Part shown: positions 38,342 to 45,627 of the stretch, in pieces | Layout: each line of letters opens with the position of its first letter | Numbering within the stretch: position 1 is the first letter of the stretch | Source: Pseudomonas sp. TTU2014-080ASC | Lineage (GTDB): Bacteria > Pseudomonadota > Gammaproteobacteria > Pseudomonadales > Pseudomonadaceae | Length of the DNA stretch: 64,000 bases | Assembly: GCF_001446935.1 (NCBI RefSeq) | Contig: NZ_LKKK01000011.1 | Coordinates: 744,001 to 808,000 of the forward strand | Direction of reading: 5' to 3' | Notes under the pieces: generated by a model | Told to the model about the DNA's origin: nothing | Seen by the model: the letters and a program-made list of their open reading frames with translations, nothing else | The model's database searches: none | Program-made: the position numbers and the translations under genes

Positions 38342-39052
38342 TCATCGATAGGTGATGAGTTCCGGGGCCTTCAACAGTTGCAAATGCGCGTGGCTGTTGA
38401 AGGAAGCCAAACTCACTTGCTTGCCGCGAAACTTCAGGCAACTCAGTGAGGTGTTCACAATTTGCCAGTTCAGCTCGAAAGCCTGGGCCGGCGTAATTCC
38501 GGTAATCAGATGCAGCAGGGCGGTAATTGTGCCGCCCGAGGTAAACACGGCGATGTTCTGGGAGTTGTCAGCCTGCTCCAGCAACCGATTGAGTCCGCTC
38601 TCAACTTGACTGACAAATCCTTCCCAGCTTTGCAGGCTGGTGGCGCTGTATTCGGCAGCCAGCCAGCGGTTAATCAGTTTGGAGAAAATCCTCTGAAACT
38701 CTTTGCGATTAGCGGCGCCGTTACGCATGACATCAAGTGCTTCAGGCTCTTCGCTAAGCATTTCAGGTAAAAGTGCCCGAATTACCGCTTCCGCATCAAA
38801 TTCATTGAACGCTGGATCAATCTCCAAAGCGGGGGCTTGGCCAAACGCGCTGCGCAGCTGTTCGAGCGCAGAATTGCCAGTGTGCTGCTGGCGGCGTAAG
38901 TCGCCACTGATGCTGCGATCCAAGTGGATGCCCAGTTCAGCCAGGTGTGAGCCGAGGATTTCGGCCTGACGTACGCCGATGGGCGAAAGCACATCGTAGT
39001 CATCAGCGCCGAAAGAGGCTTGGCCATGTCTGATCAGGTATATACAGCCCAC
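38342..39052 (-). CDS. Histidine phosphatase / phosphoglycerate mutase family protein
   Basis: A 236-residue member of the histidine phosphatase superfamily with the N-terminal signature LIRHGQASFG, whose histidine takes the phosphate, and a conserved arginine in GDLRRQQHT. The second catalytic histidine region is degenerate: FTSGGTITALLHLITG has glycine-threonine where SHG is usual. It is probably a phosphatase rather than a glycolytic mutase. It starts with GTG at 39052 and ends 52 bp before the SCP2 gene start. Confidence 0.85.
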   Translation of the reverse strand: MGCIYLIRHGQASFGADDYDVLSPIGVRQAEILGSHLAELGIHLDRSISGDLRRQQHTGNSALEQLRSAFGQAPALEIDPAFNEFDAEAVIRALLPEMLSEEPEALDVMRNGAANRKEFQRIFSKLINRWLAAEYSATSLQSWEGFVSQVESGLNRLLEQADNSQNIAVFTSGGTITALLHLITGITPAQAFELNWQIVNTSLSCLKFRGKQVSLASFNSHAHLQLLKAPELITYR

Positions 39053-39254
39053 GCGTCCGTGTCCCGGTACGTCTTAAGTTCCGGCGAGGTTATGAGGAAG
39101 TGTTAGGCCTGTCAACGAAAAAACATACGCTTGTTTGAAATTCTCGTTTCATGAAGTTTATGACCCCTTTGCTGGCCGATGAAACCTAGCCTCGGTATGC
39201 TTGAAAGCATTGTGCGCTGTGATGACAGCGTGATGACGAGACAAGGGGACAGAT

Positions 39255-40271
39255 GTGGAGTTTCTAGCGGAGTACATCGGCTTTCTGGCTAAAACCGTGA
39301 CGGTCGTGGTGGCTATCCTGGTGGTGCTGGTGACCATTGCTGCTTTGCGCAGCAAGGGCCGCCAGAGTGTCGGGCAGTTGCAGGTGAGCAAGCTCAATGA
39401 CTTCTTTAAGCAGCTGCAGGAGCGTGTAGAGCACGCTGTTCTGGATAAAGCTCAGCTTAAAGCTGCAGCTAAAGCTGAGGCTAAGGCCGCCAAGCTCGAG
39501 AAAAAGTCCGGCAGTACTAAGCCTCGCGTTTATGTGCTGGATTTTGACGGCGATATCAAAGCCTCGGCGACTGAAAGCCTGAGACATGAAATCACGGCTG
39601 TGCTGAGCATGGCCACCGCCGAAGACGAAGTGGTTGTACGCTTGGAAAGTGGCGGCGGCATGGTCCACAGCTACGGTCTGGCTGCCTCCCAGTTGGCGCG
39701 TATTCGTCAGGCTGGTGTGCCACTGACAGTCTGCATCGACAAGGTCGCGGCAAGTGGCGGTTATATGATGGCATGTATCGGTAACCGCATTATTTCTGCA
39801 CCGTTTGCGGTACTGGGCTCAATTGGCGTGGTAGCACAGCTACCGAACATTCACCGCCTTCTTAAAAAGCACGACATTGATGTGGAGGTGCTGACTGCCG
39901 GTGAGTACAAGCGCACGCTTACAGTGTTGGGTGAGAACACCGAGAAAGGCCGTGAGAAGTTCCAGGAAGACTTGGAAACCACGCACGAGCTCTTCAAAGG
40001 CTTCGTGGCCCAATACCGGCCTCAGCTGGACATTGAGCAGATTGCTACAGGCGAGGTCTGGCTGGGCATTGCCGCACAGGGCAAGCATCTGGTCGATGAG
40101 CTTAAGACCAGCGATGAATACTTGGCAGATCGAGCGCGCTCGGCTGATTTGTATCATCTGCAGTTTGCACAGAAGAAAAGCCTTCAGGAGCGCATCGGAA
40201 TGGCCGGCAGCGTTGCGCTGGACCAATTTGTATTGGGCTGGTTGAGCAGGCTCCAGCAGCGCTTCTGGTAA
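39255..40271 (+). CDS. sohB: SohB, inner-membrane S49-family peptidase
   Basis: A 338-residue membrane peptidase related to signal-peptide peptidase SppA. One N-terminal membrane helix (EYIGFLAKTVTVVVAILVVLVTIAA) anchors a periplasm-facing S49 domain. The catalytic serine is in DKVAASGGYMMACIGNRI and the general-base lysine probably in VLTAGEYKRTLTVLGENT. It starts at GTG 39255 after AAGGGGAC; an overlapping ATG two bases upstream is out of frame. It is followed after 21 bp by an MDR reductase, with which it may be co-transcribed. Confidence 0.93.
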   Translation: MEFLAEYIGFLAKTVTVVVAILVVLVTIAALRSKGRQSVGQLQVSKLNDFFKQLQERVEHAVLDKAQLKAAAKAEAKAAKLEKKSGSTKPRVYVLDFDGDIKASATESLRHEITAVLSMATAEDEVVVRLESGGGMVHSYGLAASQLARIRQAGVPLTVCIDKVAASGGYMMACIGNRIISAPFAVLGSIGVVAQLPNIHRLLKKHDIDVEVLTAGEYKRTLTVLGENTEKGREKFQEDLETTHELFKGFVAQYRPQLDIEQIATGEVWLGIAAQGKHLVDELKTSDEYLADRARSADLYHLQFAQKKSLQERIGMAGSVALDQFVLGWLSRLQQRFW

Positions 40272-40292
40272 ACAGACGATTAAGGAGGGGGA

Positions 40293-41282
40293 ATGAGTAC
40301 GTTCAAGGCATTACAGGCCCGCGCTACTGAGTCGGGTGGTTTCGAGCAAGTTATTGTATCGCGTGAAACTGAAGAGCTACCGGCTGGCGATCTGCTTATC
40401 CGGGTGCACTACTCCTCCCTTAACTTCAAGGATGCTTTGTCTGCGACGGGTAACCGTGGTGTGACGAAGAACTTTCCCCACACGCCGGGAATTGACGCGG
40501 CTGGTGTAGTGGAGGCTTCCACTGTGGCCGAGTTCAGTGTGGGGGATGAGGTAATCGTCACTGGCTATGACTTGGGGATGAATACGGCCGGTGGTTTTGG
40601 TCAGTACATCAGAGTCCCGGCGCCATGGGCGATAAAGAGGCCGAAGGGACTGTCACTGCGCGAGACTATGGTTCTGGGGACTGCCGGTATGACTGCGGCC
40701 TTATGCATCGAAAAACTGGAGCAAGCTGGTCTAACGCCGGATGCTGGCACCGTGCTGGTTACTGGTGCAACAGGAGGTGTCGGTAGTGTGGCAGTGGCTT
40801 TGCTAAACCAGCTTGGCTACCGGGTTGCTGCGGCTACTGGTAAGGCAGATCAGGAAGCCTTCTTGCGCCAACTGGGAGCACAGGAAATTGTCAGCCGTGC
40901 AGCGCTGGAAGAGGGAACCGATAAGCCGCTGCTAAAAGAACAGTGGGCTGCAGCGGTCGATTGCGTCGGTGGCGATATCCTGTTCAATGTCGTGAAATCA
41001 CTGCGCTACGGTAGCAGCGTTGCATGCTGTGGGCTGACAGCTGGAACGAGCTTTAAGGGAAGTGTGCTGCCATTTATTTTGAGGGGCGTGAATTTACTGG
41101 GGGTCGATTCTGTAGAGTTGTCGCTGGTTGCCAAGGCCTCCATGTGGGACAAGCTCTCTCTGCAATGGAAAGTCGACCTTGAGTCGCTGGTAACTGAAGT
41201 TAGTTTGGCGCAATTGCCTGAATCCATTGACCGCATTCTGGCTGGTAAGCAGGTCGGGCGAGTGCTGGTGGATCTCTCCTGA
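40293..41282 (+). CDS. MDR-family acrylyl-CoA reductase-like / YhdH-like oxidoreductase
   Basis: A 329-residue zinc-free medium-chain dehydrogenase/reductase of the YhdH/YhfP subgroup. Typical blocks are VHYSSLNFKDALSATGN, FPHTPGIDAAGVVE, the NADP-binding VLVTGATGGVGSVAVALLNQLGY, and CCGLTAGTSFKGSVLPFILRGVNLLGVDSV. YhdH proteins reduce acrylyl-CoA in the species tested; the reaction here is inferred. AAGGAGGGGG precedes the start, one of the best ribosome sites in the window. Confidence 0.92.
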   Translation: MSTFKALQARATESGGFEQVIVSRETEELPAGDLLIRVHYSSLNFKDALSATGNRGVTKNFPHTPGIDAAGVVEASTVAEFSVGDEVIVTGYDLGMNTAGGFGQYIRVPAPWAIKRPKGLSLRETMVLGTAGMTAALCIEKLEQAGLTPDAGTVLVTGATGGVGSVAVALLNQLGYRVAAATGKADQEAFLRQLGAQEIVSRAALEEGTDKPLLKEQWAAAVDCVGGDILFNVVKSLRYGSSVACCGLTAGTSFKGSVLPFILRGVNLLGVDSVELSLVAKASMWDKLSLQWKVDLESLVTEVSLAQLPESIDRILAGKQVGRVLVDLS

Positions 41283-41451
41283 TACGGTAGATGGCCCTGC
41301 TGGCGTGGGGCTATGTACGCTAAGGCTATTCATAATCTAGAGCGAGGCTGGGAAGGCGATCTCTTGATCGTCCTTTGGCTGGCTCTGTGTTCTTCAAGTT
41401 AGTCTGTATTCCTCTAGTTGTAGCCAGTTTTAACTTTTCTGATGGAAACAA

Positions 41452-41477
41452 AACGCCCGGTACGATGGCCGGGCGTT
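41452..41477 (-). terminator. Terminator downstream of aceA
   Basis: AACGCCCGG (41452-41460) pairs exactly with CCGGGCGTT (41469-41477). Leftward it is followed by TTGTTTCC. It lies 95 bp past the aceA stop and shares the AACGCCCGG stem with three other sites in the window. Confidence 0.75.
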
Positions 41478-41572
41478 GAGGGATCTTGCGATCTATCTGA
41501 ACAGGTTCTGTTGCCTGTCTCAGGGAGACAACCTCAACCTCGGCCGCAGCGTTGGTTGAGGTGAGCCAGCTC

Positions 41573-43168
41573 TTAGTGGAACTGGTTCATGGTGTTGTCT
41601 TTACCGCTTGCTTTCAGAGCAGCTTCACCAGCGAAGTACTCTTTATGGTTGTCACCGATGTCGGAGCCAGCCATGTTCTGGTGCTTAACGCAGGCGATAC
41701 CCTGGCGGATTTCCTGACGCTGAACGCCTTTCACGTAGGCCAGCATGCCTTGATCTGCGAAGTAACCTTTGGCCAGGTTGTCGGTGGACAGCGCGGCAGT
41801 GTGGTAAGTCGGCAGAGTGATCAGGTGGTGGAAGATACCGGCGTGAGCGGAACCATCGCGCTGGAAGGTACGGATCTTCTCGTCAGCAATCTTGGCCAAT
41901 TCAGTTTCATCGTACTCAACGCTCATCAGCTTGGTGCGGTCGTAGGCAGAAACGTCTTTGCCTTCAGCAACGAATGCATCGAACACTTGCTGACGGAAGT
42001 TCAGAGTCCAGTTGAAGGACGGGCTGTTGTTGTAAACCAGCTTGGCATTCGGAATCACTTCGCGGATGCGGTCAACCATGCCTTTGATCTGGCCAACGTG
42101 TGGTTTCTCGGTTTCGATCCACAGCAGGTCAGCACCGTTTTGCAGGCTGGTGATGCAGTCCAGTACGCAGCGGTCTTCGCCAGTGCCAGCGCGGAACTGG
42201 AACAGGTTGGACGGCAGGCGCTTCGGACGCAGCAGTTTGCCTTCGCGCTTGATTACGACGTCGCCGTTGCCCAGTTCGGCTTCGGAGATTTCTTCGCAAT
42301 CCAGGAAGCTGTTGTACAGGTCGCCCAGGTCGCCCGGCTCGTTGGTTACAGCAATTTGCTTGGTCAGGCCAGCACCCAGGGAGTCGGTACGGGCAACGAT
42401 CACGCCGTTGTCGATACCCAGCTCCAGGAACGCGTAGCGAACTGCAGCGATCTTGGCCAGGAAGTCAGCGTGCGGAACAGTTACTTTACCGTCTTGGTGG
42501 CCGCACTGCTTCTCGTCAGAAACCTGGTTTTCGATTTGGATGCAGCAAGCGCCTGCTTCAATCATGCGCTTAGCCAGCAGGTAGGTGGCTTCCGGGTTAC
42601 CGAAACCAGCGTCGATGTCAGCGATGATCGGTACGATGTGAGTTTCGTAGTTGTCGATCTGGTTCTGGATTTCAGCTGCTTTGGCGGTGTCGCCAGCTTC
42701 GCGGGCTGCGTCCAGGGCAGTGAACAGCAGGTCCAGCTCACGGGCGTCAGCCTGACGCAGGAAGGTGTACAGCTCTTCGATCAGGTCGGAAACTGCAGTT
42801 TTTTCGTGCATGGACTGATCCGGCAGCGGGCCGAAGTCAGAACGCAGCGCTGCAACCATCCAGCCGGACAGGTACAGGTATTTTTTGTTGGTGGTCTTCA
42901 GGTGCTTCTTGATCGAGATCAGCTTCTGCTGACCGATGAAGCCGTGCCAGCAGCCCAGGGACTGGGTGTAGACAGAAGAATCGGCATCGTACTCTTCCAT
43001 GTCTTTACGCATGATATCGGCGGTGTACTGAGCGATCTCCAGACCGGTCTTGAAGCGGTTCTGGGCGCGCATACGAGCCACGGATTCCGGGTTGATAGCG
43101 CTCCAGCTGCTGCCGAATTTCTCTTTCAGAGCGGCTACGGCCTTAATATCGTTTTGATAAGCTGACAT
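41573..43168 (-). CDS. aceA: Isocitrate lyase AceA
   Basis: Isocitrate lyase splits isocitrate into glyoxylate and succinate, opening the glyoxylate shunt during growth on acetate or fatty acids. The 531-residue protein is the longer form found in Pseudomonas (enterobacterial forms are about 430). The active-site block reads EKQCGHQDGKVTVP, a variant of KKCGH, and IADIDAGFGNPEATYLL covers the metal-binding region. The start at 43168 follows GAAGGATT. A leader and control region of over 400 bp separates it from the next gene and carries an RccR-like operator. Confidence 0.96.
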   Translation of the reverse strand: MSAYQNDIKAVAALKEKFGSSWSAINPESVARMRAQNRFKTGLEIAQYTADIMRKDMEEYDADSSVYTQSLGCWHGFIGQQKLISIKKHLKTTNKKYLYLSGWMVAALRSDFGPLPDQSMHEKTAVSDLIEELYTFLRQADARELDLLFTALDAAREAGDTAKAAEIQNQIDNYETHIVPIIADIDAGFGNPEATYLLAKRMIEAGACCIQIENQVSDEKQCGHQDGKVTVPHADFLAKIAAVRYAFLELGIDNGVIVARTDSLGAGLTKQIAVTNEPGDLGDLYNSFLDCEEISEAELGNGDVVIKREGKLLRPKRLPSNLFQFRAGTGEDRCVLDCITSLQNGADLLWIETEKPHVGQIKGMVDRIREVIPNAKLVYNNSPSFNWTLNFRQQVFDAFVAEGKDVSAYDRTKLMSVEYDETELAKIADEKIRTFQRDGSAHAGIFHHLITLPTYHTAALSTDNLAKGYFADQGMLAYVKGVQRQEIRQGIACVKHQNMAGSDIGDNHKEYFAGEAALKASGKDNTMNQFH

Positions 43169-43745
43169 GGTCAATCCTTCAAAGTGTGTGTTTGTTGAGC
43201 ACCGGCTTTCCCACTTAACACCTGTGTTGCCGGGTTGTTGTTGCTCACTTCGCAGGACGTCGAGATGTCGACTTGAGACGGAGATGATCCGGGAGGAGGG
43301 TGGACGATATCAGCAGAAGATAGGCTTACAGGGTGCAGACGTTGTGGTCTGCTGCTGTCTGGCTCGTGGTTGCCGTCTAGCAATACTTCCTGATGTTTCT
43401 ACTTCGGTTTTGCTGTCAAACGCTTCCCCGTCCCTCAGGACAACTTCGTTCCAGTCGCAATCTCATTGAACGGCCTTGTGAGCTTCACAACGCAGATCGC
43501 CTCGTACGGTAAGTGGAGTGCGATCCGGAGGGGCTTTTAAGCACCTCTGATTAGCGGGAGCGAGGCCATCATGCCTCTGGTAAAAGGGTTCGTCAATTAT
43601 TTTGTAGTGTTTTTTTATCACTACTACAAAAGTTGAATAGCGACCCGTGGGTCACTGCTGATGCCGGTCAGTCCATGTGATGTCATGGAGGCTGTGAAGG
43701 GGCAGGGCCACAGGCTGTAGCCCTGAGCGCGCACGAAGTAGGGGA
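43169..43745 (-). promoter_or_regulatory. 577-bp gene-free control region upstream of aceA
   Basis: No coding frame with family resemblance was found. The region holds an RccR-like inverted repeat near 43603-43628, small hairpins (GAGGC-CATCAT-GCCTC at 43562-43577; GAGGGGCTT / AAGCACCTC near 43528-43547) and, close to the aceA start, an A/C-rich stretch AACAAACACACAC on the transcript strand. If the promoter lies near the repeat, the aceA mRNA has a leader of roughly 400 nt. Confidence 0.6.
43603..43628. promoter_or_regulatory. Putative RccR operator for aceA
   Basis: TGTAGT-N14-ACTACA lies inside the larger repeat TTTTGTAGTG...CACTACTACAAAA (43600-43631). RccR, an RpiR-family regulator that responds to KDPG in Pseudomonas, is known to bind TGTAGT/ACTACA repeats at glyoxylate-shunt and pyruvate-metabolism genes, including aceA. 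The spacer cannot be set exactly because ACTAC repeats in the right arm. Identification is by motif and target gene. Confidence 0.55.
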
Positions 43746-44555
43746 TTACTGAAGTAGGTCGACTTTGACCCGTACGCTCATGTCGTCACGACCTTGCGTC
43801 GTGGAATAGCGACCAAAGTCGGATTGGTTACCGCTGCTTTGTTCGTTGACACCGCCGAGGCTAATCCATTCGCCCAAGCGGCCGCTGACACGGGTATCGG
43901 TACCCTGAATGGTGACGACACCGGGTTGGGATTGACTCATGCGGTCGTTGTTAGTGCTGATGTTCAGGTGCACCATCTCGCCACTGACACTGGCGGTCAC
44001 GTACATGCCGCGTGTTACGTCGCGGTATTGGGTGTTGCGGTAGGTTTGACCGTAGCCGTCGTGGCCGTAGGTGGTTAAGGGTACGCTCTGACCAACCTGA
44101 ATCAGCGCCGGATAGCCTTCGGTTGCCTGTATCTGCTGAGTGCCGCCGCTTCTGCTGCTGGTGGAGCGGTTGATGATTCTGACCTGGTCACGACCATGGA
44201 TTTCGCCCTGGCCAATTTGAATCTGGCCATTACCAGCACTGATGCTGCCATCGGCTCTGATACCTCGATCTGTACCGTAGCCGGATTCGCTGGAGTCAAC
44301 GGTGATCAGCAGGCGTTTGGGCTGGGTGTCTAGCTGATTCAAAAGGTCACGAATTTCACTGATCTTGGCAGGATCTGCATTGATGATCAGTTGATTGCCG
44401 TAGGCATTTGCCCGGCCTTCATGGCCTAGCGTGGACTGCAGAATTGGCAGGACGTCTTCGGCAGTTCTGTAGTTCAGAGGGATAACCTCTGTCGCAGCAC
44501 TGAGTGGCAGGCTCAGGATGGCTGTGAGGGTGGGGATCAGATGGCGAAGCTTCAT
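43746..44555 (-). CDS. Secretin-domain-containing secreted protein without the membrane pore domain
   Basis: A 269-residue protein with a Sec signal peptide (LIPTLTAILSLPLSAATEV). Residues about 22-95 match secretin N-type (NolW) domains: IPLNYRTAEDVLPILQSTLGHEGRANAYGNQLIINADPAKISEIRDLLNQLDTQ. The rest has features of the start of a secretin core (PALIQVGQSVPLTTYG...GMYVTASVSGEMVHLNIS...GEWISLGG) but lacks the full pore-forming part, so it is unlikely to form a channel. Function unknown. It is last in the roxA operon and overlaps the preceding gene by four bases. A similar gene sits in the same place in P. aeruginosa. Confidence 0.78.
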   Translation of the reverse strand: MKLRHLIPTLTAILSLPLSAATEVIPLNYRTAEDVLPILQSTLGHEGRANAYGNQLIINADPAKISEIRDLLNQLDTQPKRLLITVDSSESGYGTDRGIRADGSISAGNGQIQIGQGEIHGRDQVRIINRSTSSRSGGTQQIQATEGYPALIQVGQSVPLTTYGHDGYGQTYRNTQYRDVTRGMYVTASVSGEMVHLNISTNNDRMSQSQPGVVTIQGTDTRVSGRLGEWISLGGVNEQSSGNQSDFGRYSTTQGRDDMSVRVKVDLLQ

Positions 44556-45193
44556 AGCAGAAAACTCCGTAAGTCCGGGTCGGTAATACTGGTGTCCCAG
44601 GCCTGGTCAAACTGGGCGCGGCGCTGGCGGCAGCGCTGCGCATCATTATACAGTGCGTAGCCGCTGGGCTCGCCGGTTTCGGGCATAAACAGCAGTCCGC
44701 AGTCATCGGTCAGCAGGAAGGCGACTTCTTCTGAAGCATAGTCCGGATGTAGTTTGCGGATGTGAATGCTGCTTGAGAGGCGTTTCGACAGGTTGAGCAG
44801 GCGATGGCCCTCTCTGACTGCTCGGCTGGAGTCCCGTAGCAAGATGCGCAGTTGATTGCGTGGGTTGGCCAGAAGGAAGCGAGTGCAGGCTTCCTGGACG
44901 CTGCTGTGGTGGTATAACCAGGGCTCTAGGTCGTGGCTGTAAACGCAGAGGTTGCGACGCGCTTGGAAAAGCATGGCGAGCGCGTGGGCGCGGGCTATTT
45001 CCGGGCGGCTGAAGCGTTCCAGCTTGTCGTGCTCACCTAAGATGAAAGGAGCGGGCTCGGGCTGTGGAACGTCAGGGGTTTCAGGTTCAGGATTGATGAA
45101 CGAAAAACGCCCCGGGGATTGAAACTCGATGGCACGTAGCTCGCTGGGCTCGGGGCTATCGGGTAGATCACTCGGGGCGTCTTTGTTGTTCAT
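44552..45193 (-). CDS. Conserved hypothetical protein, possibly a degenerate phospholipase-D-like fold
   Basis: A 213-residue cytoplasmic protein with no signal peptide or membrane segment. After a proline/glutamate-rich N-terminus (about 1-50), residues 60-213 contain ARAHALAMLFQARRNLCVYSHDLEPWLYH, NQLRILLRDSSRAVREGHRLL and AFLLTDDCGLLFMPETGEPSGYALYND, ending FDQAWDTS. The pattern of a strand with LLTDD-x-G-LLF followed by FDxxWxxS resembles PLD-like domains that lack HKD catalytic motifs; this is only an inference. It overlaps the next gene (ATGA) and follows the GNAT gene by 8 bp. Confidence 0.65.
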   Translation of the reverse strand: MNNKDAPSDLPDSPEPSELRAIEFQSPGRFSFINPEPETPDVPQPEPAPFILGEHDKLERFSRPEIARAHALAMLFQARRNLCVYSHDLEPWLYHHSSVQEACTRFLLANPRNQLRILLRDSSRAVREGHRLLNLSKRLSSSIHIRKLHPDYASEEVAFLLTDDCGLLFMPETGEPSGYALYNDAQRCRQRRAQFDQAWDTSITDPDLRSFLL

Positions 45194-45201
45194 CGCTGAT
45201 C

Positions 45202-45627
45202 CTATGTACTGCTGCGTACCATGTCGACGTGAGGGATGCCTGCATCCAGATATTCGCCACTCACGATCTTGAAGCCGAGCTTTTCGTAGAAAGGCGTGGC
45301 ATGCACCTGAGCGCTTAGCATTTGCTGATTAAGCCCGCGCTTTTCAGCTTCTGCAATCACTGCACTGATCAGGGCGGCTCCGACATTCAGGCCGCGCCAG
45401 TCTTTGAGCACGGAAACCCGACCAATGTGCCCGTCTGGCAAGAGGCGGGCAGTACCGATTGGATAGTCGCCGTCCTGTGCCAGGAAATGGATCGCTTCAG
45501 GATCTTCGGCGTCCCATTCTAGTTCGGGGGGCACGGCTTGTTCGGTGATGAATACAGTTTCGCGGATACGACGCAGCTCGGCATTGTCCTTGTGCCAATC
45601 GGCCAGGCGAATCTGCAGGTTATTCAT
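45202..45627 (-). CDS. GNAT-family N-acetyltransferase
   Basis: A 141-residue acetyltransferase of the ElaA/YjcF-like GNAT group. The acetyl-CoA-binding motif A is visible (IGRVSVLKDWRGLNVGAALISAVIAEAEKRG), as is the C-terminal MLSAQVHATPFYEKLGFKIVSGEYLDAGIPHVDM, a block shared by ElaA-type proteins. The start at 45627 gives MNNLQIRLADW and overlaps the end of roxA by 8 bp. The substrate is unknown; placement next to a ribosome-modifying hydroxylase may be meaningful. Confidence 0.88.
   Translation of the reverse strand: MNNLQIRLADWHKDNAELRRIRETVFITEQAVPPELEWDAEDPEAIHFLAQDGDYPIGTARLLPDGHIGRVSVLKDWRGLNVGAALISAVIAEAEKRGLNQQMLSAQVHATPFYEKLGFKIVSGEYLDAGIPHVDMVRSST

Noticed and set aside
41552-43165. 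537-codon rightward frame opposite aceA
   Set aside because: Long antisense frames arise from codon bias in conserved genes; isocitrate lyase on the minus strand is unmistakable.
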